Part shown: piece by piece, positions 22,939-31,432 of the stretch
Position numbering within the stretch: the stretch's first letter is position 1
Layout: each line of letters begins with the position of its first letter
Assembly: GCA_016719535.1 (NCBI GenBank)
Contig: JADJYX010000020.1
Coordinates: 124,001 to 188,000, forward strand
Reading direction: 5' to 3'
Origin: Rubrivivax sp.
Lineage (GTDB): Bacteria; Pseudomonadota; Gammaproteobacteria; Burkholderiales; Burkholderiaceae_C
DNA: 64,000 nucleotides
Translations under genes and position numbers: made by a program
The notes under the pieces: generated by a model
The model's database searches: none
What the model saw: the letters and a program-made list of their open reading frames with translations, nothing else
Told to the model about the DNA's origin: nothing

Positions 22939-24507
22939 TCAGCGCACCACGGTGCGCGACTGCTCGCGCAGGTACAGCGGCAGGTAGTAGAAGGACGCGA
23001 TCGCCTTGCCGGTGGAGCCCGATCCCTTCCAGCCGCCGAAGGGCTGGTAGCCCGGCCAGGCGCCGGTGGTGGCGCCCTGCGCACGGTTGGCGTAGGTGAC
23101 GCCGGCCTCGATGTGGTCGTGGAACCAGGGCACCTCGTCGGCGGCGCCGTAGAAGCCGGCGGTGAGGCCGACGTCGCTGGCATTGGCCAGGCGCATGGCC
23201 TCTTCCTTCGAGCCCACGCGCTGCAGCATCAGGATGGGCAGGAAGAGCTCCTGCTGCCACAGCGGGTGCGCCGCCGGCGCCTCGGCCAGCACCGGGCTGA
23301 CGTAGTAGCCATGCGCCAGCTCGCCTTCGGCCGGCACCGTGCCGCCCGCCAGCAGCGTGGCGCCGCCCTCGCGCAGCTGCTGCACATGACGGCGGTAGTG
23401 GGCGTGCGCGGCGGCGTTGTTGACCGGGCCCATCCAGTGACGTCGTTCGGTGGGGTCGCCGACGCTGATGGCGCCGGCCTGCGCCTGCAGCCGTTCGATC
23501 AGGCCATCGGCCACGGCCTGGTGCACATACAGCCGCGACAGCGCCGAACATTTCTGGCCCGACAGGCCATAGGCCGAGCGCACGATGCCCGCGGCCGCCA
23601 CGTCGAGGTCGGCGTGCTCGGTGACGATGCAGGGGTTCTTGCCGCCCATCTCGGCGATGCAGGGCCGGGGGTAGCGGCCCGACACGCTCTGTGCCAGCAG
23701 CCGGCGGCCGACGGCGACCGAGCCGGTGAAGGTGATGCCGGCGACGTCGGGGTGTTCGCTCAGCGCGCGGCCGATGTCGTCGGCGGCGCCGTGCAGCCAC
23801 TGGAAGACGCCCGGCGGCACGCCGGCGTCGCGCAGGCAGTCGGCCAGCAGGCGGCCGGCCCAGGGCGTGTGTGTCGAGCCCTTGGCCACCACCACGTTGC
23901 CGGTGACCAGCGCCGCGGCCGTCGGCCCGCCCATCAGCGCCAGCGGAAAGTTGAAGGGCGAGATCACCAGCCACACGCCGTAGGGACGCAGCACCGAGCG
24001 GTTGGTGGAGACGATGCCGTCCAGCGGGTCGTCGGGCAGCGGTACGTCGAAGCCGTGGGCGCGCTCGAAGTCATCGGCGTACTGGCGGAAGAAATCCACC
24101 GTCTCCTGCGCCTCGCCCAGCGCTTCCATGCGGTTCTTGCCGACCTCGAGCGCCAGCGCGGCGGCGATGGTGTAGACGCGCGCTTCCATCACGTCGGCCA
24201 CGCGGCGCAGCAGCGCGGCGCGCTCGGCCGTCGGGCGTGCGCGCCAGGCCGGGAAGGCCGCCTGGGCGACCTGCAGCGCGCGGTCCACGTCGGCCGGCGT
24301 GGCCAGCGCAAAGTCGCCCAGCGTCAGCCGGGTGTCGATGGGCGACACCAGGCGCTGTGTCTCGGCCCGCATGACATCGGCACCGTCCAGGTACAGGCCA
24401 TGGGCCGCCCCGAGGCCGGTGCGCAGCTGCGCCAGCGCGGCATCGAAGGCGTCGTGCATCGACGCCGGCGGGTTGAACATGGTCGCGTAGGTCAGGCGGA
24501 AGGACAT
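22939..24507 (-). CDS. aldehyde dehydrogenase family protein, P5C dehydrogenase-like
   Basis: A 522-residue NAD(P)-dependent aldehyde dehydrogenase. Visible motifs: VISPFNFPLAL (cofactor cleft), ITFTGSVAVGRRL, the general-base Glu in EMGGKNP, the catalytic Cys near residue 320 in LSGQKCSAL, and a C-terminal PFGGWKGSG block. SGQKCSA and the FFRQYA region resemble 1-pyrroline-5-carboxylate dehydrogenases. It lies 29 bp downstream of a class III aminotransferase on the same strand: the aminotransferase would make an aldehyde from an amine or omega-amino acid and this enzyme would oxidise it. The exact substrate is not determined. Confidence 0.85.
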   Translation of the reverse strand: MSFRLTYATMFNPPASMHDAFDAALAQLRTGLGAAHGLYLDGADVMRAETQRLVSPIDTRLTLGDFALATPADVDRALQVAQAAFPAWRARPTAERAALLRRVADVMEARVYTIAAALALEVGKNRMEALGEAQETVDFFRQYADDFERAHGFDVPLPDDPLDGIVSTNRSVLRPYGVWLVISPFNFPLALMGGPTAAALVTGNVVVAKGSTHTPWAGRLLADCLRDAGVPPGVFQWLHGAADDIGRALSEHPDVAGITFTGSVAVGRRLLAQSVSGRYPRPCIAEMGGKNPCIVTEHADLDVAAAGIVRSAYGLSGQKCSALSRLYVHQAVADGLIERLQAQAGAISVGDPTERRHWMGPVNNAAAHAHYRRHVQQLREGGATLLAGGTVPAEGELAHGYYVSPVLAEAPAAHPLWQQELFLPILMLQRVGSKEEAMRLANASDVGLTAGFYGAADEVPWFHDHIEAGVTYANRAQGATTGAWPGYQPFGGWKGSGSTGKAIASFYYLPLYLREQSRTVVR

Positions 24508-24536
24508 GGCGGGGCGCTGTGGTTCAGGGCGGTGGA

Positions 24537-25850
24537 TCAGCCGGGGAAGTGGCGGCTCAGCAGGGCGTCGAGGCGGTCGATGGCATCGGCCAGTTCGGCC
24601 TCGGCGATGACCAGCGGCGGCGCCAGGATGATCAGGTTGCCACGCGCCGCGAAGGACAGGCCTTGCGCCATCGCATCCTGCAGCAAGGCCGCCAGCGCGG
24701 GTGGCATCTGCGGCCAGGGTGCCAGCGGCGCGCGCGTGCCGCGGTCGGCCACCAGTTCGACGATGGCGAACAGGCCGTCGCCGCCGCGCACATCGCCGAT
24801 CACGGCGTGGCGCTGCTGCAGCCGCTGCAGGCGCTCGAACAGCCAGCCGCCGAGACGGCGCGAGCGCTCGATCAGCCCTTCGTCACGGTAGGCGCGCACC
24901 GCCGCCAGCCCGGCGGCGCAGGACAGCGGGTGGCCGCAGTAGGTGAGGCCGGTGCCCAGCATCTGGTGCTGGATGCGCTCGTAGACGGTGGCCGAGACGA
25001 TCACCGCACCCAGCGGCGCCGCGGCGCCGGTCAGGCCCTTGGCGCAGGTGATGAGGTCGGGTGCGTGCTCGGGCCCGTGCTTCTGCCACGCAAACCAGTG
25101 GCCGCAGCGGCCGAAGCCGCTCATCACCTCGTCGGCGATCAGCCACACGCCGCGCTCGCGCGTGGCGCGGCGCAGCGCCGGCCAGAAGCTGTCGGGTGGC
25201 ACGATGCCGTTGGTGCCGGCATTGGGCTCCATGATCACGGCCGCGGTGCGCTCGGTGCCGAGTTCGTCGATCTTCGCGCCCACCGCCTGCGCGGCGGCCG
25301 CGCCGCAGGCTTGCGGCGTGGCGGTGCCGTAGGGGCAACGGTAGGCATAGGGCGGCGGCACATGGTGCACGCCCAGCGCCTGGGCATCGACGAAGGCCTG
25401 CACGCGCGCATCGCCCGACAGCGCCATGCCCATGAAGGTGGCGCCGTGGTACGAGCGGTCGCGCGCGATGACGGCACCGCGCGGCAGCCCGCTGGCCAGG
25501 CGCGCGACCTTGATCGCATTCTCGTTGGCGTCGGCGCCGGCCAGGGTGAAGAAGACGCGGCCGCCGCGCAGGCCCGAGACCTCGAGCAGTTCCTCGGCCA
25601 GCTCGGCGCGCACGCGTGCACCCCACTGGTTGGTGACGAAGCACAGCTGCGCCGCCTGCTGCTGGATGGCCTGCACCAGCTTCGGGTGCTGGTGGCCGAG
25701 CAGGCTGCACTCGGCCAGCGAGCTCATGTCGAGCACGCGGCGGCCGTCTTCCAGGTGCAGCCAGGCCCCCTGGCCGCCGACCACGGTGGGTGCATTCCAT
25801 CGCGCGGGCACGCACCAGCTGTGCAGCACGCTGTCGGCTTCGTCATTCAT
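24537..25850 (-). CDS. class III (omega-amino acid) aminotransferase
   Basis: A 437-residue PLP enzyme counting from the ATG at 25850; a GTG two codons earlier is also possible and neither has a strong ribosome binding site. Family motifs: RSYHGATFMGMALSG, the Asp of LIADEVMSGFGR that contacts PLP, and the Schiff-base lysine near residue 270 in ITCAKGLTGA, with GLTYCGHPLSCAAGLA after it. Class III members transfer amino groups from taurine, beta-alanine, GABA, putrescine and similar donors. It is upstream of, and probably co-transcribed with, the aldehyde dehydrogenase, forming an amine-degradation pair. Confidence 0.85.
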   Translation of the reverse strand: MNDEADSVLHSWCVPARWNAPTVVGGQGAWLHLEDGRRVLDMSSLAECSLLGHQHPKLVQAIQQQAAQLCFVTNQWGARVRAELAEELLEVSGLRGGRVFFTLAGADANENAIKVARLASGLPRGAVIARDRSYHGATFMGMALSGDARVQAFVDAQALGVHHVPPPYAYRCPYGTATPQACGAAAAQAVGAKIDELGTERTAAVIMEPNAGTNGIVPPDSFWPALRRATRERGVWLIADEVMSGFGRCGHWFAWQKHGPEHAPDLITCAKGLTGAAAPLGAVIVSATVYERIQHQMLGTGLTYCGHPLSCAAGLAAVRAYRDEGLIERSRRLGGWLFERLQRLQQRHAVIGDVRGGDGLFAIVELVADRGTRAPLAPWPQMPPALAALLQDAMAQGLSFAARGNLIILAPPLVIAEAELADAIDRLDALLSRHFPG

Positions 25851-25998
25851 CGGCACCGGGTCCGCCGTGCAGACCCTTCGTGGAGAGGGCCCGCATGCTG
25901 GCGAAGCGAGGCGCCGGCGTCAATCGGTGCCGGCGCCGTTACGATGCGCGGGCGGCAAAGTGGCCCGATGAACGCGCGGGCCGGAGGAATCGACGATC

Positions 25999-26079
25999 AT
26001 GAAGACAGCGATCGCCTTGCGCCACCTGGCGTTCGAGGATCTCGGCCTCATCGCACCGTGGCGCCGGCGCCTGGCCTGA
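25999..26079 (+). pseudogene. N-terminal stump of a glutamine amidotransferase
   Basis: A short frame of 26 codons beginning MKTAIALRHLAFEDLG. This matches the opening of class I glutamine amidotransferase (GuaA-N-like) proteins of betaproteobacteria, which run to about 230 residues. After about residue 20 the similarity stops (WRRRLA, then TGA). A strong ribosome binding site (CGGAGG) is preserved upstream. The MOSC gene begins 3 bp after the stop, so the remnant may now act only as a leader for that gene. A deletion joining the two genes is the simplest explanation. Confidence 0.55.
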
Positions 26080-26081
26080 GC

Positions 26082-26783
26082 ATGCCGGCGCGCGTTCGAT
26101 CCGTGCTCGTCGGCCGCGTGCGGCCGCTGGGGCCCACCGTCAGCGGCATCGACAAGCGGCCGGTGAGCGGGCCGCAGCGCGTCGAGCGCCTGGGATTGGT
26201 CGGCGATGAGCAGGCCGACCTGCGCGTGCACGGCGGCGAGGACAAGGCCGTGCTGTGCTATGCGTGGTCGAACCAGGACCATTGGCGTGGCGTCCTGCCC
26301 GATCAGCCCATGCTGCACGCAGCGGGCGCGTTCGGCGAGAACCTGAGCATCGACGGGCTCGACGAGCATGACGTGTGCATCGGCGACCGCTGGCGCATCG
26401 GCAGCGCACTGTTCGCGGTCACGCAGGGGCGGCAGCCCTGCTTCAAGCTCAACCTGCGCCTGGGCATCGCCGACATGGCGGCGCGCGTCCAGGCCAGCCT
26501 GCGCACGGGCTGGTACCTGCGCGTGCTGGAACCGGGCTGGGTCGAGGCCGGCGACGCCTGCGAACGCATCGACCGGCCGCACCCCGCGCACACCGTGGCC
26601 AGCGTGATGGCGATGATCCGCGATCGCGAGACCCGGCCGGACAGGCTCGAGGCCGTGCTGGCGCTGCCGCTGCCGCCGAGCTGGCGCCAGCTCTTCGAGC
26701 GGCGGCGCCAGACGGGGCAGGCCGAGGACTGGTCTCGGCGCCTGCAAGGCAGCCCCGGCCAGCCGGCACCGCCCGGACGCTGA
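26082..26783 (+). CDS. MOSC domain protein (YiiM type)
   Basis: A 233-residue protein of the MOSC family that carries sulfur or molybdenum cofactor on a conserved Cys. The key residue is C120 in TQGRQPCFKLN; GDEQADLRVHGGEDKAV and GENLSIDGLDE are also typical of YiiM-like proteins, which reduce N-hydroxylated bases and other N-hydroxylated compounds using the molybdenum cofactor. The C-terminal alpha-helical region is present, so it appears complete. It starts 3 bp after the amidotransferase stump and probably uses that remnant's promoter and leader. Confidence 0.87.
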   Translation: MPARVRSVLVGRVRPLGPTVSGIDKRPVSGPQRVERLGLVGDEQADLRVHGGEDKAVLCYAWSNQDHWRGVLPDQPMLHAAGAFGENLSIDGLDEHDVCIGDRWRIGSALFAVTQGRQPCFKLNLRLGIADMAARVQASLRTGWYLRVLEPGWVEAGDACERIDRPHPAHTVASVMAMIRDRETRPDRLEAVLALPLPPSWRQLFERRRQTGQAEDWSRRLQGSPGQPAPPGR

Positions 26784-26789
26784 CGGGGC

Positions 26790-27255
26790 TCAGCGCATGC
26801 CGGCGCAGTTGGCGTAGAAGGTCGTCGTCGCCGGCCAGTCCGAGAAGATGCCCAGGATGCCGACATCACGCGCCAGCACGTCCAGCACCGTGAACATGTC
26901 GCCTTCGCGGCGGATCGCGCTGTCGAAGCCCCGGTAGCAGAAGCCGTTGTTGCCATCGGCCAGGATGCCCGAGCGCCTTGGACAGCTGCAGCGCCGCCAG
27001 CGTCGGCTGGTCGACCACGGCATCGGCATCGGCATCGTCCAGGTAGACCGCCTGGCGGCCGCAGGCGGGCTCGTGGTCGACCCAGTACAGCACGTCGGGC
27101 TGGTGGAAGGACTGCGGCCACACCTTCGACGGCGGCACGCCGGCCGCCTCGGACTCGTCGACCAGCTTCTGCGCATGGCGGCAGACCAGTTCCTTGTCCT
27201 TGGTGAAGGCGACGTCGCACGCCACGATGCCGGCGCCCAGGGGCATGCCGATGCC
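26790..27255 (-). pseudogene. GlpQ-like glycerophosphodiester phosphodiesterase, fragment
   Basis: Remnant of a secreted glycerophosphodiester phosphodiesterase that normally has about 380 residues. The piece GAGIVACDVAFTKDKELVCRHAQ, split here as GAGIVACDVAF and TKDKELVCRHAQ, holds the catalytic Glu/Asp-His region, although the usual ECD is ACD. It runs directly into a part that belongs far downstream (ESEAAGVPPSKVWPQSF, then HEPACGRQAVYLDD), so a large internal segment is missing. Near 26965 the homology changes frame and ends FSDWPATTTFYANCAGM, the correct C-terminus. One deletion plus one frameshift make function very unlikely. Confidence 0.75.
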
Positions 27256-27260
27256 GGCGT

Positions 27261-28168
27261 CTATCCCTCACCGGGCCCGGGCGAGCCGCTGGTCGGCCAG
27301 CTCGACAGTTTGGTGATCGGCCACGGACGGTTCTTCAGCGCCGCCAAGGCGGGCAGCGCCAGCACCTGATCCAGCCGCACCGTGAGTTCCTCCTGCCGCC
27401 GGCTGGACATGAGGAAGTCCCAGAAGGCGCGGAAGCTCCGGCCCTGGGCGGAGTCGCCGATGGCATCGCGTTCGCCCATGATCTCGTCGAGCAGCGCGCC
27501 CTTGGTGCCTTCCCGGAGCGGGATCTTCTCGCGCACCTTGCGGTCGAGCTGGCGGATGTTGTGCTCCACCTCGCGGAAGTCGGCCAGCAGCTCGCGCGCA
27601 AGCTGCTGGAACTGCTGGACGCGGCCCTTGACCGGCGGGTCGTCCAGCAGCGGCTCGTCACCGGCCAGCACGCGGGCGATCTCGGCGTCCAGCTCGTCGC
27701 GCTTGCTGCGCAGGTCGTCCACGCGCTTGACCGGGTCGGCCGCGGTGCCGGCGCTGATCTGCTCCAGCAGCGCAAACAGCGTGAGCAGGCACGACTCGGT
27801 GCCCACGAACGGCTGTTCGGTCAGCGGCAGCAACCAGGCGATGACCTTCTCGGTGGCCGAGGTCAGGTCGAACGCGCCTCGTCCGTACCCGGCTTGCAGT
27901 ACGTGCGCAGCCAGCCTTTGTCGGGCGCGGCCCAGTCGTTCAGGTGGTCCGGCGCGCCCTTGGGATAGGCCTCCGGTCCCAGCTGCTCGCGCAGGGCAGA
28001 CAGCACGTCCTCCAGCGACATGGCGAGGTCTGCCTCGCTCATCACGCGCAGTCTCGGCGCCACGGACTCCCGGTGCAGGAAGCTTGCCACCAGCGGCGCG
28101 TGCGGCGAGGCCAGCAGCCGCCAGGCGGCGTGGCGGTCGCGCAGGGTGGCGAGGGTGGCGTGGTCCAT
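27261..28168 (-). pseudogene. JetA/DUF3375 (Wadjet component), truncated and frameshifted
   Basis: The frame from 28168 starts MDHATLATLRDRHAAWRLL and matches the N-terminus of DUF3375 proteins, the MukF-like JetA subunit of type I Wadjet anti-plasmid systems (about 480 residues). At about 27873 a one-base loss moves the homology into another frame (FDLTSATEKVIAWL, GTESCLLTLFALLEQI, ALLDEIMGERDAIGDS, GRSFRAFWDFLMSS). Similarity ends after LDQVLALPALAALKN, about residue 290, and the rest is replaced by the phosphodiesterase fragment. No jetB, jetC or jetD sequence is visible in the window, so this is a dead remnant. Confidence 0.75.
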
Positions 28169-28293
28169 GGCCGGCTGCGATGATGGATCGGCGGCGTCTG
28201 GCGGACGGGCGCCAGCCCGGCAAGGGGAAGATTCCGGCCGCGGTTGGAGCCCGGGAGCGCACGAGCCCCGGCCGGGAAGGGCGAACCGGGCAA

Positions 28294-28334
28294 GAAAAAA
28301 GCCAGGCCCTCACATCGATGACGGCCTGGCTTTC
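28294..28334 (-). terminator. intrinsic terminator of the tRNA-Ala gene
   Basis: On the reverse strand, an 11-bp perfect stem (AAAGCCAGGCC paired with GGCCTGGCTTT) with a 14-nt loop is followed by six T residues. It starts 8 nt after the CCA end of the tRNA, where a Rho-independent terminator is expected. Confidence 0.85.
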
Positions 28335-28341
28335 AAAACGG

Positions 28342-28417
<76 letters not shown>

Positions 28418-28525
28418 ACGCGAGGCGGAGATGATAGCAGCTCCGCCACGCCCGGCCGCGGCGGCTCGGGGCTGGCGGTGAGTTGCGACTACCATCGGCC
28501 GCCTCGACCAACCGGAGACTCCTCG

Positions 28526-29380
28526 ATGCGTCGTGCCAACGACCCCGCCTGGCTGGAGCAGCAGTACGACAACCGCGCCCGCGTGCCGGACCATGCCAGC
28601 CATTTCCAGAAATGGGCGGCGGCGTCGGCGCACACGCGCGCACACGCGCCCTGCGTGCTCGACGTGCGCTATGGCGACGGCCCCAGCGAGACGCTGGACG
28701 TCTTTCCGACCACGGTGCCCGGCGCGCCGGTGCTGGTGTTCATCCACGGCGGCTACTGGCGCTCGCTCGACAAGGCCGACCATTCCTTCGTGGCGCCGTC
28801 CTTCACCGCCGACGGTGCGCTGGTGCTGGTGCCCAACTACGCGCTGGCACCTGCCGTCACCCTCGAGGACATCACGCTGCAGATGGCGCGTGCCGTCGAG
28901 TGGGCGTGGCGCCACGCCGCCGAGCATGGCGGTGACCCCTCGCGCATCGTCGTCGCCGGGCATTCGGCCGGCGGCCACCTGGCGGCGATGATGCTGTCGT
29001 GCCGCTGGAAGCAGCTGGCCGACGACCTGCCGGCGCAGCTGGTGCAGGGCGCGCTGTCGCTGTCGGGCCTGTACGACCTGGAGCCGCTGCGCCATACGCC
29101 CTTCCTGCAGGCCGACCTGCGGCTGACGCCGGCGTCGGTCAGGCGGCTGAGCCCGGCCTTCTTCCCGCGGCCCCGGGGCAAGCTGGTGACGCTGGTGGGT
29201 GCGCTGGAGAGCGAGGAGTTCCAGCGCCAGAACCAGCTCATCCGCGACGTCTGGGGGCCCACCGCGGTGCCGGTGTGCGCCACGGTCGAGGGTGCCGATC
29301 ACTTCACGATCCTCAGACACCTGGCCGACCCCGATTCACACGTGCACGCGCTCGGCCGCCAGTTGCTGGGGCTGGGCTGA
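28526..29380 (+). CDS. alpha/beta hydrolase, kynurenine-formamidase/esterase-like
   Basis: A 284-residue hydrolase. The oxyanion-hole motif HGGYW is near residue 75 and the nucleophile elbow GHSAGGH near residue 152; the catalytic His is probably in GADHF near the C-terminus. HGGYW and the N-terminal EQQYDNRARVPDHA are typical of bacterial arylformamidase-like esterases. Start ATG at 28526 has GGAG about 8 nt upstream. No tryptophan-catabolism genes are adjacent, so the natural substrate is open. Confidence 0.8.
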   Translation: MRRANDPAWLEQQYDNRARVPDHASHFQKWAAASAHTRAHAPCVLDVRYGDGPSETLDVFPTTVPGAPVLVFIHGGYWRSLDKADHSFVAPSFTADGALVLVPNYALAPAVTLEDITLQMARAVEWAWRHAAEHGGDPSRIVVAGHSAGGHLAAMMLSCRWKQLADDLPAQLVQGALSLSGLYDLEPLRHTPFLQADLRLTPASVRRLSPAFFPRPRGKLVTLVGALESEEFQRQNQLIRDVWGPTAVPVCATVEGADHFTILRHLADPDSHVHALGRQLLGLG

Positions 29381-29557
29381 ACATGAGCCTCGACGCGGCT
29401 GTCGCGTCCGCCTATCGTTGAGACGTATCAAATTGGATCCATCAATGGGCTGCATAGAAGCTTTGTATTGGCCCTGTCGCGGACACTGCGCTAGCGTATT
29501 TGTCGGTCGCACCTGCCAAGGGGTGCATCCCGACCGACTCACGACAAGGAGCAAGTC

Positions 29558-29980
29558 ATGGCATTGAAGGGCTCGAAGACCGAACAGAACCTGAAGGACG
29601 CCTTCGCCGGCGAATCGCAGGCCAACCGCCGCTACCTGTATTTCGCGAACAAGGCCGACGTGGAAGGCCAGAACGACGTGGCGGCGCTGTTCCGCTCCAC
29701 CGCCGAAGGCGAGACCGGCCATGCCCACGGTCACCTCGAATTTCTGGAGAACGGCTCGGGCGACCCGGCCACCGGCCTGCCCATCGGCAACAGCCGCCAG
29801 AACCTGATGGCCGCCGTGGCCGGCGAGACGCACGAGTACACCGACATGTACCCGGGCATGGCCAAGACGGCGCGCGAGGAAGGCTTCGACGAGATCGCCG
29901 ACTGGTTCGAGACGCTGGCCAAGGCCGAGCGCTCGCACGCCAACCGCTACCAGAAGGCCCTCGACGCGCTGGTGGATTGA
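29558..29980 (+). CDS. rubrerythrin (short form, no rubredoxin domain)
   Basis: A 140-residue four-helix di-iron protein that reduces hydrogen peroxide. The di-iron ligands are in AFAGESQANRRY, EGETGHAHGHLEF, AGETHEYTDMYP and KAERSHANRY; the C-terminal rubredoxin domain of classical rubrerythrins is absent. An AAGGAG site sits 7-8 nt before the ATG. The 177-bp upstream region is clearly richer in A+T than its surroundings and should hold the promoter. It is followed by an intrinsic hairpin, then a CCG-type Fe-S protein and a DUF3501 protein, a grouping that recurs in betaproteobacteria and is probably for peroxide defence. Confidence 0.92.
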   Translation: MALKGSKTEQNLKDAFAGESQANRRYLYFANKADVEGQNDVAALFRSTAEGETGHAHGHLEFLENGSGDPATGLPIGNSRQNLMAAVAGETHEYTDMYPGMAKTAREEGFDEIADWFETLAKAERSHANRYQKALDALVD

Positions 29981-30000
29981 TTCGGCACCCGAGTTGAACC

Positions 30001-30029
30001 ACAAGGGGCTTCGTGCCCCTTGTTCGTTT
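30001..30029 (+). terminator. hairpin terminator or attenuator after rubrerythrin
   Basis: A perfect 9-bp stem ACAAGGGGC/GCCCCTTGT with loop TTCGT, followed by TCGTTTC, begins 21 bp after the rubrerythrin stop. It could end most rubrerythrin transcripts while letting a fraction continue into the downstream Fe-S gene, giving higher rubrerythrin output. The T-run is short, so termination may be partial. Confidence 0.65.
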
Positions 30030-30065
30030 CAAGACCCCACGGTCCACCCAACAGGCAGGCACCCC

Positions 30066-31412
30066 ATGCGCGAAGGCAACCTCGAAGCGCCGACCCGGCA
30101 CCCGATCGACTGGAAGAGCCCCGATTTCTACGACGAATCCAAGGCCATGGCCGAGATGGAACGGGTGTTCGACATCTGCCACGGCTGCCGCCGCTGCGTG
30201 AGCCTGTGCCAGAGCTTCCCCAACCTGTTCGACCTGGTGGACGCCACCGACGATGGCGAGGTGCACGGCGTCAAGAAGGACGACTACTGGAAGGTCGTCG
30301 ACCAGTGCTACCTGTGCGACCTGTGCTACATGACCAAGTGCCCGTATACGCCGCCGCACGCGTGGAACCTGGACTTTCCGCACCTGATGCTGCGCGCGAA
30401 GGCGATCAAGCATGCCAAGGGGCAGGTGAAGGGCAGCGAGCAGCTGCTGGCATCGACCGACGTGCACGGCCAATTCGCCGGCATCCCCATCGTCGTCGAC
30501 ATCGTCAACAAGGTGAATTCGACGAAGACGATGCGCGGCCTGATGGACAGCCAGCTCGGCGTGCACCCCGACGCCTGGATGCCGGGCATGGCGCCGCAGC
30601 GCTTCCGCTGGGGCAAGAACATGGCCAACCCGTCGTTCACGGTGACCAACGGCGAGCGCACGCCGGGCAAGGTGGCGATCTATGCCACCTGCTACGTCAA
30701 CTACAACGAACCCGGCATCGGCAACGACCTCATCAAGCTGCTCGACCACAACCAGATCCCGTGGGAGATCGTCGAGAAGGAGCAGTGCTGCGGCATGCCC
30801 AAGCTCGAGCTCGGCGACCTGCCGGCGGTGGAGCGCGCCAAGGACGCCAACATCCCCGTGCTGGCCAAATATGCGCGCGCGGGCTGGGCCATCGTCACCC
30901 CGGTGCCCAGCTGCACGCTGATGTTCAAGCAGGAACTGCCGCTGATGTTTCCCGACGAGGCCGACGTGCAGCTCGTCAAGGCATCGATGTGGGACCCGTT
31001 CGAATACCTCACCGCGCGCAACCGCGACGGCCTGCTGAAGACCGATTTCAAGCAGGCGCTGGGCCGCGTGAGCTACCACATCCCCTGCCACGGCCGCGTG
31101 CAGAACATCGGCCGCAAGACCGAAGAGATGCTCAAGCTGGTCGGCCAGACGGTCGAGGTCAAGCTGACCACCGTCGAGCGCTGCTCGGGCCATGCCGGCA
31201 CCTACGGCGTGAAGACGCCCACGCACCCGATCGCGATGAAGATCGGCAAGCCGGTCTTCAAGAGCATGGCCAAGGACGAGCCCGACTACATCGGCAGCGA
31301 CTGCCCGATGGCCGGCCACCACATCGCGCAAGGCATGCAACAGGCCGGCACGCCGGCCAGGGCCGTGCAGCACCCGATCAGCCTGGTGCGCATCGCCTAC
31401 GGCATCGAGTGA
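30066..31412 (+). CDS. CCG-domain Fe-S oxidoreductase (GlpC/HdrB-like)
   Basis: A 448-residue protein. Two 4Fe-4S clusters are marked by C38-x2-C41-x2-C44-x3-C48 and C81-x2-C84-x2-C87-x4-C92. Two cysteine-rich CCG-type blocks follow, EKEQCCGMPKLELGD near residue 240 and VERCSGHAGTYG further on, as in GlpC and heterodisulfide reductase subunit B. The start chosen, MREGNLEAP, is the first Met in a plausible leader position; an earlier in-frame Met would read through the terminator hairpin. With rubrerythrin upstream and DUF3501 20 bp downstream, it is the likely electron donor of a peroxide-reducing system. Confidence 0.87.
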   Translation: MREGNLEAPTRHPIDWKSPDFYDESKAMAEMERVFDICHGCRRCVSLCQSFPNLFDLVDATDDGEVHGVKKDDYWKVVDQCYLCDLCYMTKCPYTPPHAWNLDFPHLMLRAKAIKHAKGQVKGSEQLLASTDVHGQFAGIPIVVDIVNKVNSTKTMRGLMDSQLGVHPDAWMPGMAPQRFRWGKNMANPSFTVTNGERTPGKVAIYATCYVNYNEPGIGNDLIKLLDHNQIPWEIVEKEQCCGMPKLELGDLPAVERAKDANIPVLAKYARAGWAIVTPVPSCTLMFKQELPLMFPDEADVQLVKASMWDPFEYLTARNRDGLLKTDFKQALGRVSYHIPCHGRVQNIGRKTEEMLKLVGQTVEVKLTTVERCSGHAGTYGVKTPTHPIAMKIGKPVFKSMAKDEPDYIGSDCPMAGHHIAQGMQQAGTPARAVQHPISLVRIAYGIE

Positions 31413-31432
31413 ATCACCCGCTGGAGTTCGAG

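Noticed and set aside
22939..25850. Taurine or GABA degradation pathway by name
   Set aside because: The aminotransferase/aldehyde dehydrogenase pair fits amine catabolism in general, but no transporter, regulator or third enzyme narrows the substrate.
27261..28168. A functional Wadjet defence system
   Set aside because: Only a truncated, frameshifted jetA is present; no jetB, jetC or jetD sequences are visible.
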